From NCBI RefSeq assembly GCF_904061905.1, contig NZ_CAJFCI010000076.1, positions 1 through 64,000 on the forward strand: a DNA stretch of 64,000 nt. The letters are read 5' to 3'. Positions 44,244 to 53,367 of the stretch are shown in pieces (the first letter of the stretch is position 1; each line of letters starts with the position of its first letter). Both the position numbers and the translations under genes were made by a program. Source of the DNA: Zestomonas carbonaria (GTDB lineage: Bacteria; Pseudomonadota; Gammaproteobacteria; Pseudomonadales; Pseudomonadaceae). Under the pieces are notes generated by a model, which searched no databases, was not told the origin of the DNA, and worked only from the letters and a program-made list of their open reading frames with translations.

Positions 44244-45164
44244 GGGACGCCAGACCGCGCTGGATACATCGACCCGCCTGGGCAGCAGGCGGTTCTCGTA
44301 GAACAGGTCGGCGGTACGCTGCTGGGCGGCGACGATGGCGTCGTCGATCGGCAGCACCGGCGATGGCGGGCGGCGGCTGAAGCTGCGTTCGATCACCGCT
44401 TCCGGCAGCCCCATGAATTTCGCCAGCAAGCGGATACTGGCGGCCCTCTCGCTGCGGGTCAGTTCCTCGGCGCGGCTCAGTTCGGCGAGCAGGTCGTGGA
44501 TGAACTGCGGGTCGGCCTCGGCATAGCCGCGTGCCGCCAGGTGGACCGGCCCGCTCAGGCCCAGCCCCTCGCCATTGACCAGCAGGCGCGCCCTGCCCTC
44601 CAGCTCGACGGCGGAATAGAACGGGTCCCAGATACCCCAGGCGTCGACGCTGCCGCTTTCGAAGGCGGCGCGGGCATCGGCCGGCGGCAGGTACACCGGC
44701 TGGATGTCACGGAAACCCAACCCTTCGCGGGCCAGTGCACGGAGCAGCAGGTTGTGCGCGCTGGAGCCCTTCTGCAGGGCGACGCGCTTGTCTTTCAGCT
44801 CGACGACGCTGCGGATCGGGCTGTCCGCCGGCACCAGGATCACCTCGGCCTGCGGCTTGGGCGGCTCGGCGCCGATGTACAGGAGATCGGCGCCGGCGGC
44901 CTGGGCGAACAGCGGCGGGATGTCGCCCGTGGAGGCGATGTCCAGGCTGCCGATGTTCAGCGCTTCGAGCATCTGCGGACCGGCCGGGAATTCGATCCAC
45001 TGCACCTTCGTCTGCGGGAAGCGCTGTTCGAGCAGGCGGTGCTCCTTGGCCAGCACCAGCGCCGCCGAACCTTTCTGGTAGCCGATGCGCAGGCCGGCCG
45101 GATCGGCCAGCGCGCCGAAGCTCAACAACGCCAGCACGGCGGCGCCCAAACGGAATCGCTGCAT
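44241..45164 (-). CDS. Orphan SsuA-like ABC substrate-binding protein
   Basis: 307 residues from the ATG at 45164. A signal peptide ends at AALADPA (about 20). The mature part is a clear SsuA-type aliphatic sulfonate-binding protein: LRIGYQKGSAALVLAKE, MLEALNIGSLDIASTGDIPP, KDKRVALQKGSSAHNLLLRAL, SVDAWGIWDPFYSAVE. It lies 2 bp after the aldo-keto reductase gene. No permease or ATPase follows: a MITE-like element starts at its stop codon. It must use another transporter's membrane part, or the original partners were lost. Confidence 0.87.
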   Translation of the reverse strand: MQRFRLGAAVLALLSFGALADPAGLRIGYQKGSAALVLAKEHRLLEQRFPQTKVQWIEFPAGPQMLEALNIGSLDIASTGDIPPLFAQAAGADLLYIGAEPPKPQAEVILVPADSPIRSVVELKDKRVALQKGSSAHNLLLRALAREGLGFRDIQPVYLPPADARAAFESGSVDAWGIWDPFYSAVELEGRARLLVNGEGLGLSGPVHLAARGYAEADPQFIHDLLAELSRAEELTRSERAASIRLLAKFMGLPEAVIERSFSRRPPSPVLPIDDAIVAAQQRTADLFYENRLLPRRVDVSSAVWRP

Positions 45165-45166
45165 GT

Positions 45167-46210
45167 TCACTCCTGCCAGTCGGTCGAAGGTTTTTCCCAG
45201 AGGTTGATGCCGCCTTCCACCGCGTGGCGGTCGATCTCGGCCAGTTCCTCGGCCGTGAAGGCCAGGTTGTCCAGGGCGGCGATGTTCTCGACCAGTTGCT
45301 CGGGCCGGCTGGCGCCGACCAGCGCGGAGGTCACCCGTGGATCGCGCAGGGTCCAGGCCAGCGCCAGTTGCGCCAGGCTCTGGCCACGGCGCAGGGCGAT
45401 CTCGTTCAGCGCGTGGACGCGCAGGAGATTGGCCTCGGAGAGGTGTTCCGGGCGTAACGAAGCACCACCCGGGCGGTTGACCCGCGCGTCCTCGGGAATG
45501 CCGTTCAGGTACTTGCTGGTGAGCAGCCCCTGGGCCAGCGGCGTGAAGGCGATCACCCCGGCACCAAGTTCGTCGGTGGCGGCCAGCAGGTCCTTTTCCA
45601 CCCAGCGGTTGAACAGGTTGTAGGCCGGCTGGTGGATCAGCAGCGGCACCTTGTGCTCGGCCAGCAACGCAGCGATCTCGCGGGTCTTGCCCGCCGAATA
45701 GGAAGAGATGCCGACGTACAGCGCCTTGCCCTGGCGGACGATGTCGGCCAGCGCACCGGCGGTTTCCTCCAGAGGCGTGAGCGGGTCGAAGCGGTGCGAG
45801 TAGAAGATGTCCACGTAGTCGAGCCCGAGCCGTTGCAGGCTCTGGTCGAGGCTCGACAGCAGATATTTGCGCGAACTGCCGCCCTGCCCGTATGGTCCCG
45901 GCCACATGTCCCAGCCGGCCTTGGTGGAGACGATCAACTCGTCGCGGTGCTGGCGGAGATCCGCGCGCAGCAGGCGGCCGAAGTTGATTTCGGCGCTGCC
46001 GTAGGGCGGGCCGTAGTTGTTGGCTAGGTCGAAGTGGGTGATGCCGTGATCGAAGGCGGTACGCAGCAGCGCGCGCTGGGTGTCGATGGGCGTGGCGTCG
46101 CCGAAGTTGTGCCACAGGCCGAGGGACAGGGCCGGCAGCACCAGGCCGCTGCGGCCGACGCGGCGATAGGGGATGCGCTCGTAGCGGTTGGGGGCGGCGG
46201 TGTAGGTCAT
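45167..46210 (-). CDS. Aldo/keto reductase (YghZ/Gpr type)
   Basis: 347 residues. TIM-barrel reductase with the catalytic Asp/Tyr region HFDLANNYGPPYGSAE, Lys in ELIVSTKAGWDMWPGPYG, His in DIFYSHRFDP, and the NADPH-binding end SALVGASRPEQL. It matches the L-glyceraldehyde-3-phosphate reductase group and the Kv-beta-like subclass. It probably reduces an aldehyde released by the neighbouring flavin monooxygenase (inference). Confidence 0.87.
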   Translation of the reverse strand: MTYTAAPNRYERIPYRRVGRSGLVLPALSLGLWHNFGDATPIDTQRALLRTAFDHGITHFDLANNYGPPYGSAEINFGRLLRADLRQHRDELIVSTKAGWDMWPGPYGQGGSSRKYLLSSLDQSLQRLGLDYVDIFYSHRFDPLTPLEETAGALADIVRQGKALYVGISSYSAGKTREIAALLAEHKVPLLIHQPAYNLFNRWVEKDLLAATDELGAGVIAFTPLAQGLLTSKYLNGIPEDARVNRPGGASLRPEHLSEANLLRVHALNEIALRRGQSLAQLALAWTLRDPRVTSALVGASRPEQLVENIAALDNLAFTAEELAEIDRHAVEGGINLWEKPSTDWQE

Positions 46211-46525
46211 GGGTGGGTCCTTGGTGGGAATGTGGGTTTGGTGTTGGTTTTGGGTGATGTGTGGTGCGGCAGGCCGCTACCCTCTCCCCCGGCCCCTCTC
46301 CCATGAATGGGAGAGGGGAGCTATCACGGTGCTGCGGTTCAGCTCGGTGCTCACAGGCAGCTCGGACAAGCTCCCTCTCCCGTTTACGGGAGAGGGCGGG
46401 GGGAGAGGGCCATTCGTCATCACCCGAAAAATGGACTCCTCCACCATTGCCCCCGTAACCCGGATGCAATCCGGGGAAAGCCCACGACCCCGCCTCCCGG
46501 ATTGCATCCGGGCTACCAGTGGTAG
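46211..46525. repeat. Repeat-filled intergenic region
   Basis: 315 bp without a gene. 46281-46411 holds CCCTCTCCC/GGGAGAGGG units. 46455-46475 and 46496-46516 are facing CCCGGATGCAATCCGGG-type palindromes. It separates the monooxygenase and aldo-keto reductase genes on the same strand. Confidence 0.75.
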
Positions 46526-47851
46526 TCATGCGAAGAACTCATTCCCCGGCCGCTTCAACCCCAGGTGCTCGCGCAACGTGCGCCCCTGGTACTCGGTGCG
46601 GAACAATCCGCGTCGCTGCAACTCGGGCACCACCTGCGTGGCGAAATCCTCCAGCCCGCCAGGCAGGTGCGGCACCAGCACGTTGAAGCCATCCGCCGCG
46701 CGCTGCTCGAACCAGGCTTGCAGTTCGTCGGCGACCTGCTTCGGCGTGCCGATCAGGCTGTAGTGCCCTCGCCCGCCGGCGATGCGCCGGCCGAGCTGGG
46801 CCAGGGTCAGGCTCTCGTTACCGGCCAGCTCGGTGAGCAGCTTCTGGCGGCTCTGCTGGCCGTTCTCGGTCAGCGGCAGGTCGGGCAGCGGGCCGTCCTG
46901 CGGGTAGCCGGACAGGTCGAAGTTGCCGAGCATTCGGCCGAGCAAGGCGATGCCCACTTCCGGTTCGACCAACTCCTGGAACTGCTCGAACTTCTCGCGC
47001 GCCTCGCCTTCGCTCTGGCCGACCACGACGAACACGCCGGGCATGATCCGCAGGTCGTCCTCGTCGCGCCCGAAGGCCGCCAGGCGGCCCTTGAGGTCGG
47101 CATAGAAGGCTTGCGCACTGGCCAGCGAAGTCTGCGCGGTGAACACCACTTCGGCGGTTTCCGCCGCCAGCTCGCGACCGGTCTCCGAGGAGCCGGCCTG
47201 CACGACCACCGGGCGACCTTGCGGCGAACACGCCACATTGAGCGGACCGCGCACCTTGAAGTGGTCGCCCACGTGGTCGAGCACGTGCAGCCGGGCCGGG
47301 TCGTAGAACTGGCCGGAAGCCTTGTCGCGGACGAAGGCATCGTCGGCCCAACTGTCCCACAGGCCCCGCACCACCCGATGGAACTCGCGGGCGCGGGCAT
47401 AGCGCTCGGCGTGCGGGATGTGCGCGTCACGGCCGAAGTTGAAGGCTTCGGCGGCCGCATCGGAGGTCACCAGGTTCCAGCCGGCGCGACCGCCGGAGAG
47501 GTGGTCCAGCGAGGCGAACTTGCGCGCCACGTGATAGGGCTCGTTGTAGCTGGTGGTGACCGTGCTGATCAGGCCGATGCGTTCGGTCACCGCGCTCAGC
47601 GCCGAGAGCAGCGTGAGCGGCTCGAAGTACACCGAACGCGAGGTCTGGCTGGCGATGGCGTCGGTGGGAGCGGCCACGCTGTCGGCGACGAACAAGGCGT
47701 CGAACCTGGCCGCCTCGGCGAGCTGGGCGACGCGCTTGTACGCCGGGAAGTCCAGCGGATCGGCCGGCACGTCCGGGTGGCGCCAGGCGGCGATATGGTG
47801 CCCGCCGGCCATCAGGAAGGCGCCAAGGCTGAGTTGACGGAATTGGGTCAT
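46526..47851 (-). CDS. FMN-dependent monooxygenase of the NtaA/SnaA/DszA family
   Basis: 441 residues from the ATG at 47851. Luciferase-like TIM barrel: LGAFLMAGGHHIAAWRHPD, DALFVADSV, RIGLISTVTTSYNEPYHVAR, DHLSGGRAGWNLVTS, and VVVQAGSSETGRELAAETAEVVF. The NtaA/DszA subgroup oxidises sulfones, chelators and thioethers with FMNH2 from a separate reductase, which is not encoded nearby. It lies between the TonB receptor and the aldo-keto reductase, suggesting import and oxidation of an organosulfur compound. Confidence 0.87.
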   Translation of the reverse strand: MTQFRQLSLGAFLMAGGHHIAAWRHPDVPADPLDFPAYKRVAQLAEAARFDALFVADSVAAPTDAIASQTSRSVYFEPLTLLSALSAVTERIGLISTVTTSYNEPYHVARKFASLDHLSGGRAGWNLVTSDAAAEAFNFGRDAHIPHAERYARAREFHRVVRGLWDSWADDAFVRDKASGQFYDPARLHVLDHVGDHFKVRGPLNVACSPQGRPVVVQAGSSETGRELAAETAEVVFTAQTSLASAQAFYADLKGRLAAFGRDEDDLRIMPGVFVVVGQSEGEAREKFEQFQELVEPEVGIALLGRMLGNFDLSGYPQDGPLPDLPLTENGQQSRQKLLTELAGNESLTLAQLGRRIAGGRGHYSLIGTPKQVADELQAWFEQRAADGFNVLVPHLPGGLEDFATQVVPELQRRGLFRTEYQGRTLREHLGLKRPGNEFFA

Positions 47852-48002
47852 GGCTGGGTTACCTGAAGATTCATGATGCCTCCCGGCCGCTCTGCGTCGG
47901 CTCGGGCAGGTCCTGCACGCAGCTTTACGTAGGGCGCCGTGCCCACCGAAAGGCCGACGCCGTCGATCTCGCGATGCGCGCAGCGCACCCCACGGAAGTC
48001 GA

Positions 48003-50246
48003 TCAAAAGTCCTTGCGCACCTGGATGCCGAAGTAGCGCTGGTCATCGCGCGGCACGGCGCGGTAGATGTGGCTGCCGCCGGAAGCCAGCGCCTGGGCGT
48101 AGGACTTGTCGGCGAGGTTCTTGCCGAGCAGCGCCACGCGCCAGCCCTGGTTGTAGTCGGCCAGGGCGATGCTGGCGTTCCAGATGCCGTAGGCGCCCTG
48201 GACGGTGTTCGGGTTCTGGTCGAGGCTGAACTGCACTTCGTCCTGCCAACTGAAGTCGGTGGCCAGTTCGAGGTCCAGGCCGCCCTCCAGCGGAATCACG
48301 TAGTCGGCGCGCACGTAGCTCTTCCAGTCCGGAGTGAACGGCAGCCGGCCGCCGTCGATGTTGCAGTTGGCCGCGGCGCCAGGCGGGCAGTTGAAGTGGT
48401 CGACGCGCGCCTTGGTGTAGGCCAGCGCTCCGGACAGCTTGAGCGCGCGTGTCGCCTGCAGGCTCCAGTCCAGCTCGACGCCCTGGGTCTTCACGCTGCC
48501 GGCGTTGATCAGGCGGGTCACCACCTGGTTGGCCACGGTGTCGAAGAAGTTCGCCTGGTAGTTGTCGTAGTCCGTATGGAACACCGCCAGGTTGGCGACC
48601 AGGCGATTGTCCCAGGCGCTGCTCTTCAGGCCGATCTCGTAGGAGTCGGAAGTTTCCGGCTTGAGCGCATCGGTATCGCGCGGCTGCATGTTGAAGAATA
48701 CGTTGTAGGCCGGCCCCTTGTAGCCGCGCGAGTAGGTGGCGTAGCCGGTCAGGTTGTCGCTGAAGTCGTACTGCACGCCGGTGCGGCCGCTCCAGCCATC
48801 CTCGTCTACCGAGCCGGAACTGGCGGTCGACGGCTGGATGCCAGTGACCGGCGTCGCCGAGGTGGAGACACGGCGGTGGTCGTATTCCAGGTCGTCGTAG
48901 GTCCAGCGCAGGCCGAAGATGACGCGGAAATCCTCGGTGAAGTTGAAGGTGTTCTCGCCGAACAGTGCGAAGCTGTCGTTGGTGACGCTGTAGTCGGCGC
49001 GGCCGTGATCGAGCGCGCCGGCGTTGGTCGACCAGCGCTGGTAGGTCTCGTCGGACTTGCCATGCATGTAGAAGGCGCCGATCACGTACTCGTTGAACTC
49101 GCCCTTCGGCGAGGCCAGGCGGAATTCCTGGGAATACTGGTTGTAGTCCACCTCGCCCTTGTCGTGGGAGCCCACCAGCGGCAGCTTGGCCAGGCGGTCG
49201 CCGTCCTGGTACTGAGTGTTGTCCCAGCCTCGCCAGGCGGTGATGGAGGTCAGGGTGAAATCGCCGAGCTTCCAGTCGGCCTGTCCGGACAGCCCGGTAT
49301 TGCGGTCTTCGACGTGGGTCCGGTAATCGGTGTTGATGTCGCGGTTGTGCTCGCTCGGCACCACAGGGCGCAGCGCTCCGGCGAAGGCCGGGTTGGCGGC
49401 CGAGACGATCACCCCGCTGGGCGCGTCGTCGTCCCCGGTGGCGTAGTCGCCGATCAGGGTGAAGCGGAAGTCATCGTTCGGCTCGAACTCCAGCTTGCCG
49501 CGCACACCCTTGCGGTTGTAGCCGTTCACCTCGTGGCCGTTGTGGACGTTGTCCACGTTACCGTCGTACTGGCCCCATAGGGCGCTCAGCGAACCTTTCA
49601 GCGTGTCGCTCAGGCGCCCGCCGATACCGAAGCGCAGGCGGTTCTCGTTGCCGCCACCGAAGTGCGAGTAGTCGACGTAGCCACTGGTTTCCTCCGGCGC
49701 CTCCTTGCTGACGACGTTGAGCACGCCGGCCGAGGCGTTCTTGCCGAACAGGGTGCCCTGCGGTCCGCGCAGCACCTCGATGCGCTGTACGTCGAGCAGG
49801 TCGAGGGTCGACTGGCCGGGACGGCCGAGCACCACGCCGTCGATCACCGTCGCGACCGTCGGCTCGACGCCCGGCGAGGTGGAGATGGTGCCGACACCGC
49901 GGACGAACAGCGAGGTGTCCTTGTTCGAGGCGCCAGTGCGGAAGTTCAGGGTCGGCACCTGCTGGACGATGCTCGCCACGTTGTTGCGATTGTCGCGCTC
50001 CAGTTGCTCGCCATCGACCACCGAGACCGCCACCGGCACTTCCTGCAGCGACGCCTCGCGGCGGGTGGCGGTGACAGTCACGGCGCCCAGGGTCGTCACG
50101 GCGGCGTTGCCGCCCTGCTCTTCCTGCGTCGGTTGCGCGGCGCTGGCGGCGCTCCCCAGCGTCGCCAGCAGGATGCCGATGGCCAGCGGGCTGAGACACC
50201 CGCCGGAGTGTGTGGTCGGAGCGATCTTCGCTGCGATGTCGTTCAT
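48003..50246 (-). CDS. TonB-dependent outer-membrane receptor
   Basis: 747 residues. A long signal peptide (SPLAIGILLATLGSAASAAQ) is followed by the TonB-box region, a plug domain (VPVAVSVVDGEQLERDNRNN, VLRGPQGTLFGKNASAGVLN) and a 22-strand barrel ending in aromatic Phe (YFGIQVRKDF). It carries a scarce compound over the outer membrane. It is divergent from a LacI-type regulator gene. Two palindromic operators lie between them, so it is probably substrate-induced. Confidence 0.9.
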   Translation of the reverse strand: MNDIAAKIAPTTHSGGCLSPLAIGILLATLGSAASAAQPTQEEQGGNAAVTTLGAVTVTATRREASLQEVPVAVSVVDGEQLERDNRNNVASIVQQVPTLNFRTGASNKDTSLFVRGVGTISTSPGVEPTVATVIDGVVLGRPGQSTLDLLDVQRIEVLRGPQGTLFGKNASAGVLNVVSKEAPEETSGYVDYSHFGGGNENRLRFGIGGRLSDTLKGSLSALWGQYDGNVDNVHNGHEVNGYNRKGVRGKLEFEPNDDFRFTLIGDYATGDDDAPSGVIVSAANPAFAGALRPVVPSEHNRDINTDYRTHVEDRNTGLSGQADWKLGDFTLTSITAWRGWDNTQYQDGDRLAKLPLVGSHDKGEVDYNQYSQEFRLASPKGEFNEYVIGAFYMHGKSDETYQRWSTNAGALDHGRADYSVTNDSFALFGENTFNFTEDFRVIFGLRWTYDDLEYDHRRVSTSATPVTGIQPSTASSGSVDEDGWSGRTGVQYDFSDNLTGYATYSRGYKGPAYNVFFNMQPRDTDALKPETSDSYEIGLKSSAWDNRLVANLAVFHTDYDNYQANFFDTVANQVVTRLINAGSVKTQGVELDWSLQATRALKLSGALAYTKARVDHFNCPPGAAANCNIDGGRLPFTPDWKSYVRADYVIPLEGGLDLELATDFSWQDEVQFSLDQNPNTVQGAYGIWNASIALADYNQGWRVALLGKNLADKSYAQALASGGSHIYRAVPRDDQRYFGIQVRKDF

Positions 50247-50362
50247 GTTGCTCTGCCCTTGCGTGAGACCGGATTACGCCTGTTCGTGCAGGCTCCTGTG
50301 GGAGGGCTGTCGGTGATCCGGTCTCGCTCGTGCGAGTGGCAGACGAAAGTGGACAGCTCGTT

Positions 50363-50376
50363 TGTTAGCGCTAACA
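50363..50376. promoter_or_regulatory. LacI-type operator O1
   Basis: TGTTAGCGCTAACA is a perfect 14-bp palindrome with a central CG, the format of LacI-family operators. It lies 117 bp upstream of the receptor gene. An identical copy starts exactly 100 bp to the right. Confidence 0.8.
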
Positions 50377-50462
50377 TCGCCAGTATCCGAGCCGATCGAT
50401 TAGAGCGTAAAATACTAAAAAATTATATTTATATTCCTTTAATGAATTTTCACGTCACTTTC

Positions 50463-50476
50463 TGTTAGCGCTAACA
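50463..50476. promoter_or_regulatory. LacI-type operator O2
   Basis: The second identical TGTTAGCGCTAACA lies 43 bp before the regulator start. The 86 bp between the operators are AT-rich (TAAAATACTAAAAAATTATA) and likely contain promoters for both directions. Confidence 0.8.
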
Positions 50477-50518
50477 TCCGAGACCCCTGCGCCACCACAA
50501 TCTGCAAGGATTCCCCGC

Positions 50519-51565
50519 TTGAGCCACAGCAAGGACACTCCCCGCAAACGTCGCGGCGCCGGACGCGTCACCCTCAGCACCGTGGCCAGGCAGGCCGGCG
50601 TCTCGGCGATCAGCGTGTCGCGCTACTTCAACCAGCCGGAGCAAGTCTCGCCGGAGTTGCGCGAGCGCATCCAGGCGGCGGTCGCCGAACTGGGCTACGT
50701 CCCCAACCTGGTGGCCGGCGGGCTGGCCTCGGCGCGCGGGCGGATCGTCGGCATGGTCATCCCGAACATCTCCGGGCCGATCTTCGCCGCCACCATCCAG
50801 GGCTTCAGCGACACCCTCGCCCGCCACGGCTACCAGTTGCTGCTGGCCTCCAGCTACTTCTCCGACGAGCAGGAAGAAAGCGCGGTGCGCGCCTTCCTCG
50901 GCTGGTCCCCGGCCGCCCTGGTGGTGACCAGCCACTTCCACAGCGCGGCCACCGAGAAACTGCTCACCGGGGCCGACGTGCCGGTGGTGGAGATCTGGGA
51001 TTACCGGCCGGAGCGCGAGCCGCTGCAGGTGGGCTTCCTGCATTACGAGGTGGGCGTCACTGCCGCACGCTACCTGCTCGACAAGGGCTACCAGCGCATC
51101 GCCTTCGTGCAGAACAGCGCCGCTGGCGACCTCAGCGCCCTGGAGCGCCGCGACGGCTACGCCGACACCCTGCGCGCCGCCGGCCGCGAGCCATGGGTGT
51201 TCGTACCCAGCGCCGACCGCGCGCCCTTCGAGGCCGGCAAGCAGGCCATGGAAGCACTGATGAAACGCGACCCACGGCCGGATGCCATCGTCTTCGCCAA
51301 CGACAACCTGGCCGCCGGCGGCCTGCTCGCCGGGCAACGCGCCGGCCTGCGCATCCCCGAGGACTGCGCGGTGGTCGGCTTCGGTGACTACCCGTTCGCG
51401 GAAATGCTGCTGCCCAGCCTGACCACCATCAAGCCGCCGGCCCTGGAAATCGGCGAACTGGCCGCGCGGCGCATCCTCGAAACCCTCGGCGTGCTGCCGG
51501 CGGGCGGCGAACCGCAGCGTCTCAACCTGCTCGACTGCCGGCTGATCGAGCGCGAAAGCGCCTGA
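50519..51565 (+). CDS. LacI-family transcriptional regulator (GntR-like subgroup)
   Basis: 348 residues with a TTG start at 50519, supported by AAGGA 8 bp upstream and by the immediate basic N-terminus. The helix-turn-helix is TLSTVARQAGVSAISVSRYF with the hinge YVPNLVAGGLASARG. The periplasmic-binding-protein-like effector domain has VVGFGDYPFAEMLLPSLTTI. The operators TGTTAGCGCTAACA resemble those of gluconate-type LacI members. It probably represses the divergent receptor and itself; the effector is unknown. Confidence 0.87.
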   Translation: MSHSKDTPRKRRGAGRVTLSTVARQAGVSAISVSRYFNQPEQVSPELRERIQAAVAELGYVPNLVAGGLASARGRIVGMVIPNISGPIFAATIQGFSDTLARHGYQLLLASSYFSDEQEESAVRAFLGWSPAALVVTSHFHSAATEKLLTGADVPVVEIWDYRPEREPLQVGFLHYEVGVTAARYLLDKGYQRIAFVQNSAAGDLSALERRDGYADTLRAAGREPWVFVPSADRAPFEAGKQAMEALMKRDPRPDAIVFANDNLAAGGLLAGQRAGLRIPEDCAVVGFGDYPFAEMLLPSLTTIKPPALEIGELAARRILETLGVLPAGGEPQRLNLLDCRLIERESA

Positions 51566-51807
51566 ACGCAATCGCTACCGAATCTTGCACGGCTGTTGAT
51601 AAGGCGCCGGACGAGGTCTGTAATTTCGCGATATGAACACTCCTTCCGAGTCATGCGCCGAACGGCCAGGCAGCAGCAACACCGACGATGCTGGCGACAC
51701 CGCCTTGCCCGTCCACTGGCGACACAGCTCCCCTCCACCTCCGCCAGGCACGCATCCAGCGCGCGCCATGGCGGGACCGTTGCCGTAAACCACAGCCAGG
51801 TTCCTCC

Positions 51808-53142
51808 ATGGAAATCTTCGTCCTGATCGCCCTCATCCTGCTCAACGGTGTCTTCGCCATGTCCGAGATCGCCCTGGTCACAGCGCGCCGTGGCCGCCTG
51901 CTGCGCCTCGCCGAGGATGGCGACGGCTCGGCGGGGATCGCCGTCAAGCTGGGTGAGGACCCGACCCGCTTCCTGTCGACAGTGCAGATCGGCATCACCT
52001 CCATCGGCATCCTCAGCGGCATCTTCGGCGAAGCGGCGCTCGCCGGGCCGCTCTCCGACTGGCTGCAGGACCTCGGCGTGGCGCAGCGGGCCAGCGAAAT
52101 AGGCGCCACCGTGCTGGTGGTGGCGGTGATCACCTACGTGTCGATCGTGGTTGGCGAGTTGGTGCCCAAGCGCATCGGCCAGCTCAACCCGGAAGCCATC
52201 GCCCGGCTGGTTGCGCGGCCGATGAACATGCTGGCGGTGGCCTCGCGGCCGTTCGTGCACCTGCTCTCGGCGTCCACCACGCTGCTGCTGGGGCTGCTGG
52301 GCCAGCGCGACGCACGGGGGCCGAGCGTCACCGAGGAAGAGATCCAGGCGATGCTCGCCGAAGGTTCGGAGGCCGGCATCATCGAGAAGAGCGAGCAGGA
52401 AATGGTGCGCAACGTGTTCCGCCTGGACGAGCGGCCGATCTCCTCGCTGCTGGTGCCGCGCTCGGAGATCGTCTGGCTGGACGTGGAGCATCCGCTGGAG
52501 GAAAGCCTGGCGCTGATCGGCCAGTCGCAGCACTCGCGCTTCCCGGTCTGCCGTGGCGGCCTGGACGACATCCTCGGCATCGTCAGCACCAAGCAGTTGC
52601 TGGAACAGGCCCTGCGCGGCGAGCCGATGAGCCTGGACACGGGCCTGCAACCCCCGATGTACGTACCCGAAACCCTCACCGGCATGGAGCTGCTGGAACA
52701 GTTCCGCGCCGCCAACCCGCACATGGTGCTGGTGGTCGACGAATACGGCGACATCCAGGGCCTGGTGACCCTGCACGACCTGGTCGAGTCGCTGACCGGC
52801 GAATTCCAGCACAGCGATATCGAGGAAGGCTGGGCGGTGCGGCGCGAGGATGGCTCCTGGCTGCTGGACGGCCTGATCCCGCTGCTGGAGATGAAGGATC
52901 GCCTGGGCCTGAAGTCGGTGCCGGAGGAAGAGCGCGGTCGCTACCACACCCTGTCCGGCATGGTGATGTGCCTGCTCGGCCGCCTGCCCGGCACCGGCGA
53001 CGTCGTCGAATGGCAGGGCTGGCGCTTCGAAGTGGTCGACCTCGACGGCAAGCGCATCGACAAGGTACTCGCCTCCCCTACGCCGGACCCGGCCGATACG
53101 CAGCCCGTCGATACACAGCCCGAGCGCCTGGATGGCGAGTGA
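51808..53142 (+). CDS. CNNM/CorC-type hemolysin-family membrane protein
   Basis: 444 residues from the ATG at 51808. The N-terminal DUF21/CNNM transmembrane domain (about 1-180) has EIFVLIALILLNGVFAMSEI and VSIVVGELVPKRIGQLNPE. A CBS pair follows at about 205-325 (DERPISSLLVPRSEIVWLDV, MVLVVDEYGDIQGLVTLHDL), then a CorC/HlyC C-terminal domain. Members are linked to Mg2+ and other cation homeostasis or efflux. It stands alone with no operon partner. The 240 bp upstream contain no clear gene. Confidence 0.88.
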   Translation: MEIFVLIALILLNGVFAMSEIALVTARRGRLLRLAEDGDGSAGIAVKLGEDPTRFLSTVQIGITSIGILSGIFGEAALAGPLSDWLQDLGVAQRASEIGATVLVVAVITYVSIVVGELVPKRIGQLNPEAIARLVARPMNMLAVASRPFVHLLSASTTLLLGLLGQRDARGPSVTEEEIQAMLAEGSEAGIIEKSEQEMVRNVFRLDERPISSLLVPRSEIVWLDVEHPLEESLALIGQSQHSRFPVCRGGLDDILGIVSTKQLLEQALRGEPMSLDTGLQPPMYVPETLTGMELLEQFRAANPHMVLVVDEYGDIQGLVTLHDLVESLTGEFQHSDIEEGWAVRREDGSWLLDGLIPLLEMKDRLGLKSVPEEERGRYHTLSGMVMCLLGRLPGTGDVVEWQGWRFEVVDLDGKRIDKVLASPTPDPADTQPVDTQPERLDGE

Positions 53143-53195
53143 ACGACTGGGTGGAATGACGAGGGCTCAGGCCACGCGCTCGCTATCCTCCGTCG

Positions 53196-53336
53196 TCCCC
53201 GTGAACGCGGGGAACCAAAAAACAAAAAAGAACGCCGGCGAACATTCGCCGGCGTAAAAGAGGCAAGGACGGAGATCACGTCCTTACCGCCGTGGACAGT
53301 TTTTCCTCTGTCGTTCCCGCGCCGCGGGAACCCAAT
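53196..53336. repeat. CCCCGNGAACGCGGGG-type repeats flanking a terminator
   Basis: Units around 53199-53214 and 53311-53329 belong to the same TCCCGCG/CGCGGGA family seen at 4178 and 41288. Confidence 0.6.
53216..53255 (-). terminator. Terminator of the metQ-like gene
   Basis: On minus, the 10-bp stem ACGCCGGCGA/TCGCCGGCGT with loop ATGT (53255-53232) is followed by a T-rich tract (TCTTTTTTGTTTTTT). It lies 112 bp past the metQ-like stop. The plus-strand side lacks a T-run. Confidence 0.85.
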
Positions 53337-53367
53337 AATCATGCCTCCCAGACACGGGCCGGCGGCT

